The notes below the pieces were generated by a model. That model was not told the DNA's origin and made no database searches. It was given only the letters and a program-made list of their open reading frames with translations. A stretch of 62,393 nt of DNA from NCBI GenBank assembly GCA_031423955.1, contig JANPGJ010000681.1:1-62393 (forward strand), written 5' to 3'. This document shows, in pieces, positions 25,449 through 34,388 of this stretch; position 1 is the stretch's first letter; each line of letters starts with the position of its first letter. The position numbers and the translations under genes were made by a program. The stretch is from JAEUOS01 sp031423955 (GTDB taxonomy: Bacteria; Pseudomonadota; Gammaproteobacteria; Burkholderiales; JAEUOS01).

Positions 25449-26537
25449 TTATGCGGGTGATTCGCTTGCCGTGTCAGTGGTTGTCGCGATGCCGGCATTG
25501 TCGGACACGGCCTGCGCCGCGGGCGGCGCATCGGCGAGGTCGTCGCCGCCGAATTCGGTCTCGAAGGCCTGCGCCTCCAGGCCCTGGGCCGCCAGATAAC
25601 GCACCATCACCGGCACCTGGCCGTGGGTGACGATCACGCGCGCGGCGCCGCTGGCCTTGATCGCGCGCATCAGCCCGGGCCAGTCGGCATGGTCGGACAG
25701 CACGAAGCCGCGATCGACCGCATGGCGGCGGCGCGCGCCGCGCAGTTGCATCCAGCCGGAGGCGAAGGCGTCGGAGTAATCGCCGAATGCCTTGAGCCAG
25801 GCCGAGCCCTGGGTTGAAGGCGGCGCCAGCACCAGTGCGCGCGCCAGGCTGGCGCGGTCGGCAATCGCACTCACCAGTTGCGTCGGCGGCAGCGCGACGC
25901 CGCTGGCGCGATAGGCGGCATTCAGGTTTTCCGCCGCGCCGTGGCAGACGATCGGGCCGATCGATGCATCGACCATCGCCAGGATGCGCTGTGCCTTGCC
26001 GAACGAATAGGCGAACAGCACGCTGGCGCGGCCGGCGTCGGCGTTGGCCGCCCACCAGGTGTTGATCTCTGCGGCGATTTCAGCTTGCGGGCGCCAGCGA
26101 TATACCGGCAGGCCGAAGGTCGATTCACTGATGAAGGTGTCGCAAGGCACCGGTTCGAACGGCGTGCAGGTGGCGTCTTCAGCGGCGAAATCCGCGGCCG
26201 CCTTGTAGTCGCCGGAGGCGACCCAGACGCTGCCGCCATGTTCGATCCGCACCTGCGCCGAGCCCAGCACATGGCCTGCCGGGTGCAGCGAGACGCGCAC
26301 GCCGTTGATGTTGAGCGGGGTGCCGTAACGCGCGGTCTGCAGGTCGATACCTGGGAGGCGCGCGCGCAGCACATGTTCCGACGAGCGCGCGGCAAGATAA
26401 TGCTTGTGGCCGCCACGCGCGTGGTCGCTGTGGGCATGGGTGATGATGGCGCGATCAACCGCCCGCCAGGGGTCGATGTAGAAGTCGCCGGGCGGGCAAT
26501 ACATCCCTTCCGGGCGCAACACCACAAGGTCTTTCAT
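25449..26537 (-). CDS. Ligase-associated DNA exonuclease (metallo-beta-lactamase/beta-CASP)
   Basis: A 362-residue nuclease. Metal-binding motifs are ITHAHSDHARGG (HxHxDH), HPAGHVLGSAQV, VASGDYK and VLSDHADWPGL. It starts MKDLVVLRPEGMYCPPGDFY, the usual opening of the exonuclease linked with ATP-dependent ligases. Its relatives belong to the SNM1/Artemis branch and process DNA ends. The C-terminal 40 residues (after FETEF) are low-complexity and not conserved. It is divergent from Bug gene 5, with 97 bp between the starts. Confidence 0.88.
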   Translation of the reverse strand: MKDLVVLRPEGMYCPPGDFYIDPWRAVDRAIITHAHSDHARGGHKHYLAARSSEHVLRARLPGIDLQTARYGTPLNINGVRVSLHPAGHVLGSAQVRIEHGGSVWVASGDYKAAADFAAEDATCTPFEPVPCDTFISESTFGLPVYRWRPQAEIAAEINTWWAANADAGRASVLFAYSFGKAQRILAMVDASIGPIVCHGAAENLNAAYRASGVALPPTQLVSAIADRASLARALVLAPPSTQGSAWLKAFGDYSDAFASGWMQLRGARRRHAVDRGFVLSDHADWPGLMRAIKASGAARVIVTHGQVPVMVRYLAAQGLEAQAFETEFGGDDLADAPPAAQAVSDNAGIATTTDTASESPA

Positions 26538-26634
26538 CTTCGCGCGGCCGCGCATCCATGTCGCTGCTGATGACTGAATGTACCATTGCACCCTGCGTCG
26601 GGAAACAACAACGGATCAGGAGCGGAGGCAGGGC

Positions 26635-27615
26635 GTGAAATCATTCTGGCGTTGCATCGGCGGCACCGCAGTCCTGGCAGCCGCATTGCTGCCTTGCATG
26701 GTTGGTCACGCACAGCAGGCGTGGCCGGCACGCCCGGTCAAGGGCATCAACCCATTCGCCGCCGGCGGGCCGTCGGATGTGCTCGGGCGCCTGATCGGCG
26801 ACCGCCTGGCGCAGCGCCTCGGGCAGCCCTTCGTGATGGAGAACCGCCCCGGCGCGGCCGGCAACATCGGCATCGATGCGATGGCGAAATCCGCGCCCGA
26901 CGGCTACACCCTGGCCTGGGTGGTGGATTTCAACCTGACGGTCAATCCGGCGCTGTACCCGAAGATGCCGTACAGCGTCGAGCGCGACATCCAGCCGGTC
27001 GCGGTGTTCGCCGTCGGCGACGTGGCGCTGGTGGTGCATCCGGCGGTGGCGGCCAATTCGCTCACCGAACTGATCGCGCTGTTGAAAGCGAAGTCGCTGG
27101 CATTCGCGTCCGCCGGGCCCGGCTCGCCCGGGCACATGGTGGGTGAAATGTTCAAGCGCGAACTCGGCCTCGACCTGATGACCCATGTGCCTTACAAGGG
27201 CAACGCGCCGGCCACCCTGAGCGTGGTATCCGGCGAGACCCAGGTGTTTTTCGGCGCCCTGCCGGGCTCGCTCGCGCATATCAAGGCCGGCAAGCTGAAG
27301 CCGCTGGCGGTGATGTCGCGCGAGCGCTCGAAGTTCATTCCGGAAGTGCCGACCTCGGTTGAACTGGGCTATCCGAAGCTGCTGGCATCGAACTGGTTCG
27401 GCCTGATCGCGCCGGCCGGCACCCCGATGGCGATTGTCGAGCGCCTGCATCGCGAAGTCACTGCCATCGTGGCCGAGCGCGACTTTGTCGAGCGGATCGA
27501 GAAAATGGGCATTGTGCCGCTAAGCGCCACACCCGAGCAGATGCGCAGCATGATTCGCACCGAAGGTGCGGCCTGGGCCGCGGTGGTGCGTGCGGCCAAT
27601 ATCAGGGTCGAGTAA
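26635..27615 (+). CDS. Bug-type tripartite tricarboxylate receptor protein (5)
   Basis: A 326-residue periplasmic receptor starting at GTG 26635, where a typical signal peptide begins (VKSFWRCIGGTAVLAAALLP) behind a GGAGCGGAGG site. The binding loop is INPFAAGGPSDVLGR, with Asn-Pro instead of Val-Pro. Other blocks are LGQPFVMENRPGAAGNIG, APDGYTLAWV and THVPYKGN. Downstream is a convergent MFS carrier. The ligand cannot be assigned. Confidence 0.92.
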   Translation: MKSFWRCIGGTAVLAAALLPCMVGHAQQAWPARPVKGINPFAAGGPSDVLGRLIGDRLAQRLGQPFVMENRPGAAGNIGIDAMAKSAPDGYTLAWVVDFNLTVNPALYPKMPYSVERDIQPVAVFAVGDVALVVHPAVAANSLTELIALLKAKSLAFASAGPGSPGHMVGEMFKRELGLDLMTHVPYKGNAPATLSVVSGETQVFFGALPGSLAHIKAGKLKPLAVMSRERSKFIPEVPTSVELGYPKLLASNWFGLIAPAGTPMAIVERLHREVTAIVAERDFVERIEKMGIVPLSATPEQMRSMIRTEGAAWAAVVRAANIRVE

Positions 27616-27622
27616 GGGCGGG

Positions 27623-28882
27623 CTATCCAGGCGCTGGACGCGCGCCGGGCCAGCGCGGCAGTGCCGACAGTAGCTGCAACACGCCGGCGGCCAGGCCCAG
27701 CCCGGCGCCCAGTTGCACCGCCAGCGAATACGAGCCGTATTGGTCGAACAACGCACCGCCGCCGAAGGCGCCGAGCGCGCTGCCCAGTTGATGGCTCATG
27801 AAGGCGATGCCGCTGACCATCGCCTGCCATTTGAGGCCGAACATTTCGGCGACCATGCCGGACACCAGCGGTGCCACCCCAAGCCACAGAAAGCCCATGA
27901 TGGCAGCGAACAGGATGGTCGACTCGGCCGTCGGCAGTGCCGCGAAATACCAGACCAGGGCGAGTGAGCGCACGATGTAGATCATGCCCAACAGCATCGG
28001 CTTGCTGAAGCGTCCGCCGGCCCAGCCGAAGAACAGGCTGCCCAGCACATTGAAGCCGCCGATGGTCGCCAGCGCCTTCGCCGAGAGCATCGGATCCTGG
28101 CCGCACAGGGCAAGGTAGGACGGCAGGTGGGTGGTGAGGAACACCAGTTGCAGGCCGCACACGAAATAGGCGATCGCCATGATCATGAACGGCCCGTGGC
28201 GGAACGCGCTCAGTAGCACGGCCTTGCCGGAACTGCTGTCGCTGCTGTGGGCGCTGGCCGGCGCGATCGTCACCCGATCGACGCGGCCGGCAATCCACGC
28301 CGAAGGAATGATGATCATCGCCAGTGCGACGAAGCCGTAAACACCGGCACGCCAGCCGTAGTCGGCATTGAGCGCCTGACCGATCGGCGCGGCGATCATC
28401 GGGCCGACCGAACCGGCCGCCGACACGATGCCGAGCACGAAACTGCGCTGCGCCGCCGACACCGGACGCGACGCCACCGCCATCGCCATGCCGGAACCGA
28501 CACAGGCCAGCGCCACGCCGATCAGCACACCGGCGCCCAGCATAACGCTGAAATAGCCGGTGGCGGTGGCCAGCAGCAGGAGGCCGGCCACGTACAACAC
28601 GGCGCCGCCGGTCATCACCACCTGAAAGCCGTAACGCACCGCCCATGCGCCGGCCAGCGGCTGGGCGAAACCCCACACCAGGTTTTGCACCGCGATGGCC
28701 ATCGTGAAGTCGGCCACCGCCAGCGACAGGTCCTTCCCCGCCGGCTGCATGAACAGGCCCAGGCTTTGCCGGATCCCCATGGCCAGGGTGAGCAGCAGCG
28801 AGGCGCCGATCAGGATGGCGGCGTGGGAACGCAGGGGACTGGTGTTGGGCACGGGCGGTCTTTGCGGCAGTTGAATGCGCAT
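27623..28882 (-). CDS. MFS transporter
   Basis: A 419-residue carrier with about 12 hydrophobic helices. The monocarboxylate/oxalate-formate antiporter style is recognisable: ILIGASLLLTLAMGIRQSLG at the start, GIVSAAGSVGPMIAAPIGQAL in helix 5, a long central loop (residues 205-220), and WLGVAPLVSGMVAEMFGL in the second half. It probably exchanges or imports a small carboxylate. It converges with Bug gene 5 (7-bp gap). Confidence 0.85.
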   Translation of the reverse strand: MRIQLPQRPPVPNTSPLRSHAAILIGASLLLTLAMGIRQSLGLFMQPAGKDLSLAVADFTMAIAVQNLVWGFAQPLAGAWAVRYGFQVVMTGGAVLYVAGLLLLATATGYFSVMLGAGVLIGVALACVGSGMAMAVASRPVSAAQRSFVLGIVSAAGSVGPMIAAPIGQALNADYGWRAGVYGFVALAMIIIPSAWIAGRVDRVTIAPASAHSSDSSSGKAVLLSAFRHGPFMIMAIAYFVCGLQLVFLTTHLPSYLALCGQDPMLSAKALATIGGFNVLGSLFFGWAGGRFSKPMLLGMIYIVRSLALVWYFAALPTAESTILFAAIMGFLWLGVAPLVSGMVAEMFGLKWQAMVSGIAFMSHQLGSALGAFGGGALFDQYGSYSLAVQLGAGLGLAAGVLQLLSALPRWPGARPAPG

Positions 28883-29059
28883 ACTAGAAGGTTCCGGCGA
28901 CTGCGGCTACTCGGATCGGGGTTTGGCCCCGCGGCCTCCTCCCCTTTTGTAGAATACGATGATCCATCATGCGCGGTGCGTTGAACCACCGGACGCACAC
29001 ATCGGATGCAGGGTTTGCGCTTGCGTCGCCTCTCCACCCTTTCACCAACCATCCCGCCC

Positions 29060-29833
29060 ATGAGCGCCATCCGCTACGAAGTGCGCGACCAGGTCGCCGA
29101 AATCCTGCTCGACAATCCGCCGGTCAACGCGCTCGATCGCGCGCTGATGGACGACCTGCTAGCGACCCTGCGCCGCGCCGGGACCGACAACGATGTCGGC
29201 GCGGTCATCATCGCCAGCGCCGTACCCGGCCGCTTCTGCGCCGGGCTTGAACTTGGTACCTACCTCGAAAGCTCGCCGGCCGAAGCGCGTGCGATGGTCG
29301 ACAGCCTGTACGCGCAACTGTGCGACCTCCAGTTCAACCTGGGCAAGCCATCGATCGCGGCGATCAGCGGTGCGGCGCGCGGCGGCGGCATGTCGCTGGC
29401 GATTTCATGCGACATGATCGTCGCCGCCGACAACGCCAGCTTCGGCTACCCGGAACTGGAGATCGGGCTGTTGCCGGCGATCCACTACACCCACCTGCCG
29501 CGCATCGTCGGCCGTTATCGCGCCTTCGATCTTCTGTTCACCGGCCGCAGTTTCGGCGCTGCCGAAGCGCTGCAGATCGGGCTGGTCAGCCGCTCGGTGC
29601 CGGAAGCCAACCTGCTGGCCGAGGCACGCGCGCTGGCGCGGCAATTCGCGGCCAAGTCGCCGCAGTTGATGCGCATGGGCCGCCAGGCCTTCATGCACGC
29701 CATCGATTCCGACTACCGGCGCGGCGTGGCCGGTGCGGTCAACCTGGTCGGCGCGGTGATGGCAACCGAGGATTCACGCGAAGGCCTGACCGCGTTTGTC
29801 GAGAGGCGCAAGCCGGTGTGGAAGAAGCGATAA
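29060..29833 (+). CDS. Enoyl-CoA hydratase/isomerase family protein (1)
   Basis: A 257-residue crotonase-fold enzyme. The CoA-binding block is PGRFCAGLELG and the oxyanion block is AAISGAARGGGMSLAISCDM. The usual catalytic Glu region reads FGYPELEIGLLPA, with acidic residues kept. ATG 29060 is chosen: the crotonase N-terminus (IRYEVRDQVAEILLDNPPVN) starts there. Bug gene 6 begins 37 bp after the stop in the same direction, so both are likely co-transcribed. Confidence 0.85.
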   Translation: MSAIRYEVRDQVAEILLDNPPVNALDRALMDDLLATLRRAGTDNDVGAVIIASAVPGRFCAGLELGTYLESSPAEARAMVDSLYAQLCDLQFNLGKPSIAAISGAARGGGMSLAISCDMIVAADNASFGYPELEIGLLPAIHYTHLPRIVGRYRAFDLLFTGRSFGAAEALQIGLVSRSVPEANLLAEARALARQFAAKSPQLMRMGRQAFMHAIDSDYRRGVAGAVNLVGAVMATEDSREGLTAFVERRKPVWKKR

Positions 29834-29870
29834 GCCGTCCGCACCCAAAAAAACCAACGAGGGGCACAAG

Positions 29871-30854
29871 ATGACAAAGCAGGAGGGCGAGCGCCGGCGC
29901 CGGGCGATGTTCACCGGCTTTCTTGCATTGGCCGGGTGCGCTCCGGCAGCAGTGCTGGCGCAGGACTATCCCGCGCGGCCGATCAGCGTAGTCGTGCCCT
30001 ATCCGGCCGGCAGCTTCACCGACAACGTGATGCGACCGGTCGCGGCAGCGCTCGGCAAATCGCTTGGCCAGAACGTGCTGATCGACAACCGCGTCGGCGC
30101 CCAGGGAGTGGTCGGCACCCAGTTCGCGGCGCGTGCCAGGGCGGACGGCTACACCTTGCTGATCGGGTCCAGCACTTCGCTGGCGGCCAATGTGGGTCTG
30201 TTCAAGTCATTGCCCTACGATCCGTTGAAGGATTTCCAGCCGGTCGCCGGCCTGGCCTATACCTCGATGATGTTCATGGTGCGCCCGGATTCACCCGCGA
30301 AGGACCTGAAATCGTTCCTCGAACTGGCGCGCAAGGAGGCCAATCCACTGCCGGCCGGCATCGGGTCATCCAGCGCACAGGTCGGCCTGGCCTTGCTGGC
30401 CAAGGTGAGCGGGGTGAAATTCACGCCGATCTCCTACAAGGGCACGCCGCAGGTGGTCACCGACCTGATCGGCGGCGTGGTGCCGCTGGGCGTGGTGGAT
30501 GTCGGCAACGGGGTGGCGCAAATGAAGGGCGGCCGCCTGCTGCCGCTGGCGATTTCAGGCTCGTCGCGCAGCGTCTCGGCGCCGGAGGTGCCGACCCTGG
30601 GCGAGACCTGGGGCGGCACCCAGCTGGTCACCTGGGTCGGCCTGATGGCGCCGGCCGGCACGCCGATGCCGATTGTCGACAAGCTGCATGCCGCGGTCAA
30701 CGAAGCACTCGCCGGCGCAGAGATGAAAAAAACCTTCGCCGCGATGGCCACCGAGATCGAAGCGGTGACGCCGCAGGCGCTCAAGGCGCGCATCGAGCGC
30801 GATGTGGTGCAGTGGGGTGAGCTGATTCGCGCGGCCGGCATCCAGCCCGAATAG
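29871..30854 (+). CDS. Bug-type tripartite tricarboxylate receptor protein (6)
   Basis: A 327-residue periplasmic receptor. MTKQEGERRRRAMFTGFLAL opens a signal peptide with a basic n-region and possible twin-arginine-like RRRR, cleaved near AVLAQ. The loop reads VPYPAGSFTDNVMR, with Ser-Phe in place of Gly-X. Other blocks are LGQNVLIDNRVGAQGVVGTQ, ADGYTLLIGSS and FTPISYKGTP. It follows an enoyl-CoA hydratase gene with a GAGGGGC site 7 bp before ATG. Confidence 0.92.
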   Translation: MTKQEGERRRRAMFTGFLALAGCAPAAVLAQDYPARPISVVVPYPAGSFTDNVMRPVAAALGKSLGQNVLIDNRVGAQGVVGTQFAARARADGYTLLIGSSTSLAANVGLFKSLPYDPLKDFQPVAGLAYTSMMFMVRPDSPAKDLKSFLELARKEANPLPAGIGSSSAQVGLALLAKVSGVKFTPISYKGTPQVVTDLIGGVVPLGVVDVGNGVAQMKGGRLLPLAISGSSRSVSAPEVPTLGETWGGTQLVTWVGLMAPAGTPMPIVDKLHAAVNEALAGAEMKKTFAAMATEIEAVTPQALKARIERDVVQWGELIRAAGIQPE

Positions 30855-30878
30855 GCTGGCGCCGGGTCGCGCCCGCGA

Positions 30879-31367
30879 TCAGGCGGCCGGCCGTTTCAGC
30901 AGCAGATACTTTTGCATGCCTTCCATCACCAGTTCGCCGCGCTGGTTGTGCACGGTCGAGCGCATGGTCAGCACGCCGGTAGTGCGGTTGGGCACCAGTT
31001 CGGCGATCGTCAGCGCACAGTAGAGGGTGTCGCCGACAAACACCTTGCCAAGGAAGCGGCTGCTCTGTTCGATGAAGCCCTTGAGCGACTCTTCCACCAT
31101 GTGCGGGAACATGCCGGCGCCCGGGCAGGTCTGCGCCACCACCTGAAAGCCGTGGGCCAGCATGTGCGGCATGCCGTGCGCGCGGCAGTACTCGACGTCG
31201 TAATGCACTGGATGGTTGTCGCCGCTGGCCAGTTGAAATGCCGAGAACAGGCCGTCGGTCATGGTGCGCGAAGGCAGATTGAATCGTTCGCCGACATGGA
31301 AGTCGTCGAAATAGCGGGTCTCGCACAGACGGTGTTCGCGCGGGTCGAACTTGGTTTCGGCATTCAT
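30879..31367 (-). CDS. MaoC-like hotdog protein
   Basis: A 162-residue MaoC-type (R)-hydratase-like protein. The hydratase motif is visible: TDGLFSAFQLASGDNHPVHY (Asp and His of the catalytic pair), followed by AHGMPHMLAHGFQVVAQTCP and the VGDTLYCALTIAELVPNRTT strand. It would add water to a trans-2-enoyl-CoA or act on a related thioester. It is divergent from the oxidoreductase gene, and their shared 157-bp region contains an inverted repeat. Confidence 0.83.
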   Translation of the reverse strand: MNAETKFDPREHRLCETRYFDDFHVGERFNLPSRTMTDGLFSAFQLASGDNHPVHYDVEYCRAHGMPHMLAHGFQVVAQTCPGAGMFPHMVEESLKGFIEQSSRFLGKVFVGDTLYCALTIAELVPNRTTGVLTMRSTVHNQRGELVMEGMQKYLLLKRPAA

Positions 31368-31423
31368 CGCGGGCAGGCTCCTGTTCGTTGGTGGGTGTTC
31401 GGCTGCGATTCTCGCGCACATCG

Positions 31424-31456
31424 CCGGTTTCGATGGAAGTGGTTGCGCGAAACCGG
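31424..31456. promoter_or_regulatory. Inverted repeat between divergent genes (operator candidate)
   Basis: CCGGTTTCG (31424-31432) and CGAAACCGG (31448-31456) are perfect 9-bp arms around 15 bases, centred between the MaoC-like gene and the oxidoreductase gene. The size and position suit a dimeric repressor site. No regulator gene is next to it. Confidence 0.45.
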
Positions 31457-31524
31457 GCGTCACAAGACAATGGCTGCGCGCGGTGGCGCTTTGCAATCGT
31501 GCGGGCACGGACAGGAAAAATGCG

Positions 31525-32562
31525 ATGTTGATGAAAGCGGCATGGTTCCACCAGTTTGGCGGGCCGGAAGTCATGGTGTGCGAGGAAACCACCGCGCCCG
31601 TCCCCGGGCCCGGCGAGGCGCTCGTGCGGGTGCGCGCGGTCGGCGTCAATCACGTGGATCTCGATGTGCGGGCCGGCACGGCGCGCATTCCGTTGACGTT
31701 TCCGCACATCCTGGGCCGCGAATTCGCCGGCGCGGTGGCGGCGCTCGGCAGTCCGGGCGGCCCGCACAAGGAAGGCGATCGCGTCTGGGTCGAGTCGCGG
31801 CTGGCCTGCGGCCAATGCGAATTCTGCCTGACCGGTCGCGACAACCTGTGCGCCACCGGCGGCTTTTTCGGCATGCAGTTGCCCGGCGGCTACGCCGAAT
31901 ATGTGAAGGTGCCGATTGCCTCGATCCATGCGTTGCCGGCCGAGGTCAGCTTCGAAGCTGCGGCGGCCAGCCAGATCGCGTTCGGCACCGCCTGGCATGT
32001 GCTGCTCAATCGCGGTGGCCTGGCCGCCGGCCAGACCGTGCTGATCCAGGCCGCCGGCTCCGGCATCGGTAGTGCCGCGGTGCAGGTGGCCAAATTCGCC
32101 GGCGCCACCGTGATTGCCACCGCCGGCAGCGCACAAAAGCTCGAGCGTGCGCGCGCCCTCGGGGCGGACCATCTGATCAACTACACCACCGATGAAAATT
32201 TCGCCGGGCAGGTGCTGGCCCTGACCGCGGGCCGGGGTGTCGACCTGGTGATGGAGCACATCGGTGGCCATGTGTTCACCCAGAGCCTCGAATGCCTGAA
32301 GACCGACGGCACCATGGTCACCGTGGGTGCGCATGCCGGCGAGGTGGTGCCGCTGGACATCATTCCCTTCTTTCGCCGCCAACTCAAACTGGTGGGCTCG
32401 CGCAACGCCACCCTGTTCGAGATCCGGACGGTGATGCGCTTTGTGGCCGAAGGACTTCTCAAGCCGGTGATTCATGCCACCTTGCCCTTGTCGCAGGCGG
32501 CCGAAGCGCACCGGGTGGTCGGCTCGCGCGACATCTTCGGCAAGGTGGTGCTGGTTTCGTAA
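31525..32562 (+). CDS. Zinc-type alcohol dehydrogenase/quinone oxidoreductase family
   Basis: A 345-residue MDR-superfamily enzyme. The catalytic-domain GHE region is altered to HILGREFAGAV. The structural zinc Cys cluster is kept (RLACGQCEFCLTGRDNLC). The Rossmann motif is AAGSGIGSAAVQVAKFAGA. Loss of the GHE Glu suggests a zinc-free catalytic site, as in quinone oxidoreductases or enoyl reductases, with a leftover structural zinc. ATG 31525 follows an ACAGGA site; ATG 31531 is also possible. Confidence 0.82.
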   Translation: MLMKAAWFHQFGGPEVMVCEETTAPVPGPGEALVRVRAVGVNHVDLDVRAGTARIPLTFPHILGREFAGAVAALGSPGGPHKEGDRVWVESRLACGQCEFCLTGRDNLCATGGFFGMQLPGGYAEYVKVPIASIHALPAEVSFEAAAASQIAFGTAWHVLLNRGGLAAGQTVLIQAAGSGIGSAAVQVAKFAGATVIATAGSAQKLERARALGADHLINYTTDENFAGQVLALTAGRGVDLVMEHIGGHVFTQSLECLKTDGTMVTVGAHAGEVVPLDIIPFFRRQLKLVGSRNATLFEIRTVMRFVAEGLLKPVIHATLPLSQAAEAHRVVGSRDIFGKVVLVS

Positions 32563-32596
32563 GGCGCAGCCGCGGCGGCGCGGCTGCGCCCGCGGG

Positions 32597-33427
32597 TCAA
32601 GGCTTGCCGGAGAAGTCGTTCGCCAGAGCGCGCTGGCCGGCGAATCCGCGCACATGGTCGATCATCGCGGCGGACGGTTGCGTGTAGAGCTGACGCCGGC
32701 TCACCCCTGAACCGGTGCTGCGGGTGATGCGCGCGAAAAAGGCCGCATGCTGGAACAGCACGCCGAGACTGTCCATCACCGGCACATCACCATGCGCCTT
32801 GAGACGGCCGCGGCGCACCAGGAATTCGTTCAACACGCCGTCGGCCGGGATGATGATGTCGGCGCCCTGGCGTATCACGGTGGCGCACGCCGCATCGAAA
32901 CGCGCCTCGACCGCTTGCGCGGTGGCTTCATCTGCTTCGAGCGCGAATTCATCGATCGCCGGCTCCACCGCCACCGCACCGGCGAAGCGGCGCTCCAGCC
33001 CGTAGGCATGCATCAGGTCGGAGTAGTCGGCGGACTGGTCGGCGCACAGCGTGACCAGTCCGAACTTGCGGCCCAGCGAACAGGCCACCAGCGCACAAGA
33101 CTCGCCCAGGCCCAGCACGGGGATATTCACCAGCGAACGCGCCGAGCGCAGCGCCGGGTCGAAAAAGCAGCCGATCGCCATCGCGTCGAACCCCTCGCGC
33201 TCGGCGACCAGGGCGGCATCGCAGATCTGGGTTTCGAGCATGGTGGCCACATAACGATGGCGGATCGCGTCGATCGGCGCACAACCCGGTGCATAGGTAC
33301 CCAGGCGCAAGCCGTGCACGACCACCGTGGCGTCGCTGCCCATGACCTTGGCGGCGTGCTCGGTCAAGGTCTTCCGGTACAGCGGCATCACGGTCAGGTC
33401 GGTATAGCTCTGGTGCCAGATCTTCAT
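32597..33427 (-). CDS. Asp/Glu/hydantoin racemase-like protein
   Basis: A 276-residue protein of the aspartate/glutamate racemase superfamily. The first catalytic Cys is present in MAIGCFFDPAL and the second-half pattern follows in ADIIIPADGVLNEF, where a Cys would be expected but Ala-Asp is found. It may be a one-cysteine member such as a maleate isomerase- or decarboxylase-like enzyme. It ends 34 bp from the converging oxidoreductase and follows the alpha/beta hydrolase by 9 bp on the same strand, so it belongs to the hydrolase operon. Confidence 0.8.
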   Translation of the reverse strand: MKIWHQSYTDLTVMPLYRKTLTEHAAKVMGSDATVVVHGLRLGTYAPGCAPIDAIRHRYVATMLETQICDAALVAEREGFDAMAIGCFFDPALRSARSLVNIPVLGLGESCALVACSLGRKFGLVTLCADQSADYSDLMHAYGLERRFAGAVAVEPAIDEFALEADEATAQAVEARFDAACATVIRQGADIIIPADGVLNEFLVRRGRLKAHGDVPVMDSLGVLFQHAAFFARITRSTGSGVSRRQLYTQPSAAMIDHVRGFAGQRALANDFSGKP

Positions 33428-33436
33428 GTTGGCCTC

Positions 33437-34291
33437 TTATGGCTTCAGCAGGAAACGGCTGCCCACCCTGGCGATGTCGGCGGCGAATGCCTCGGTGGCG
33501 TCAAAGCCGGCGTTGTCGAGCGATACCAGTTCACCGTGCCTGAGCAGCTTGATCATCTTCGGGCCCTGCGCGCCCAGGTGCGCCTCTTCCGGCACGCGGC
33601 ACTCGATCACCTGGGTCGGCGCCTTGACGCGGCGCAGGGTGGTGGCGAAATCAAAGTCGAAATTCATCGAGTACACCTGCGCGATGGCACGCCGGCACTG
33701 GATCATTTCGGTCACGCGCGCTTCCTGGCCGCGCAGGGCGGCGTCGGTGATGCGGCGCCCGGTCATGATCGCCGGGTTCCACCAGATGCCTGCCATGGCA
33801 TTGAAGTCGGAGGCCCAGTTGCGCAGCAGGTGCGAGCCATCGGCGTTTTCGGCGTAGTTGCCCATGTGGCGGCGCACGATGTTCATGATCGCCGCGTTGC
33901 GCGCCTTGCGCGAAACCACCAGGCTGTGCGTCATGCCGAGCAGGATCACCTTCGAGATGCGCTCGGGATAGGCGGCCGCCATCGCGGCGGCGATCTTGTT
34001 GCCGGTATGAAAGCCCAGCACGTTGGTGCGCGCTATGCCGTGTTCATCGAGCACATGGATCATGCTGCGCGCGAGGTCCTCGATGGTTCCCTTGGGTGGC
34101 GGTGCGTCGGACATGCCGAAGCCCAGGGTGTCGGGCGCCAGGCAGCTGAACTTGCCGCCCATCAGCTTCATCAGGGGCGCGAAGCTCCATGCCGAACGCG
34201 GCGTTTCATGCAGCAAGAGCAGCGGCGCACCGCGGCCGTGGCTGTAGGTGTGGATCTGCCCCAGCGGGGTGTTGGCGTAGCCGCGTTTCAT
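33437..34291 (-). CDS. Alpha/beta hydrolase with His at the nucleophile position
   Basis: A 284-residue alpha/beta-fold protein with HETPRSAWSF as the oxyanion loop. The nucleophile elbow reads VLGFHTGNKIA, so the usual Ser of GxSxG is His95. The C-terminal His position is also unclear (SLDNAGFDATEAF). Either it uses unusual chemistry or it is a non-hydrolytic member. I recall similar GHHTG-type proteins in Burkholderiales catabolic clusters, so this is a family trait, not a recent mutation. The racemase-like gene lies downstream, and the TRAP genes lie about 100 bp upstream on the same strand. Confidence 0.8.
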   Translation of the reverse strand: MKRGYANTPLGQIHTYSHGRGAPLLLLHETPRSAWSFAPLMKLMGGKFSCLAPDTLGFGMSDAPPPKGTIEDLARSMIHVLDEHGIARTNVLGFHTGNKIAAAMAAAYPERISKVILLGMTHSLVVSRKARNAAIMNIVRRHMGNYAENADGSHLLRNWASDFNAMAGIWWNPAIMTGRRITDAALRGQEARVTEMIQCRRAIAQVYSMNFDFDFATTLRRVKAPTQVIECRVPEEAHLGAQGPKMIKLLRHGELVSLDNAGFDATEAFAADIARVGSRFLLKP

Positions 34292-34388
34292 GCCGGCGCT
34301 CCTTGTGGTGGTGAGTGGTTTGCCGGACCAGGCCGAACCCGCAGGCCGGACGCCCGCGCAATCGGTCGCGCCGGTTCGCGCCCGACCC

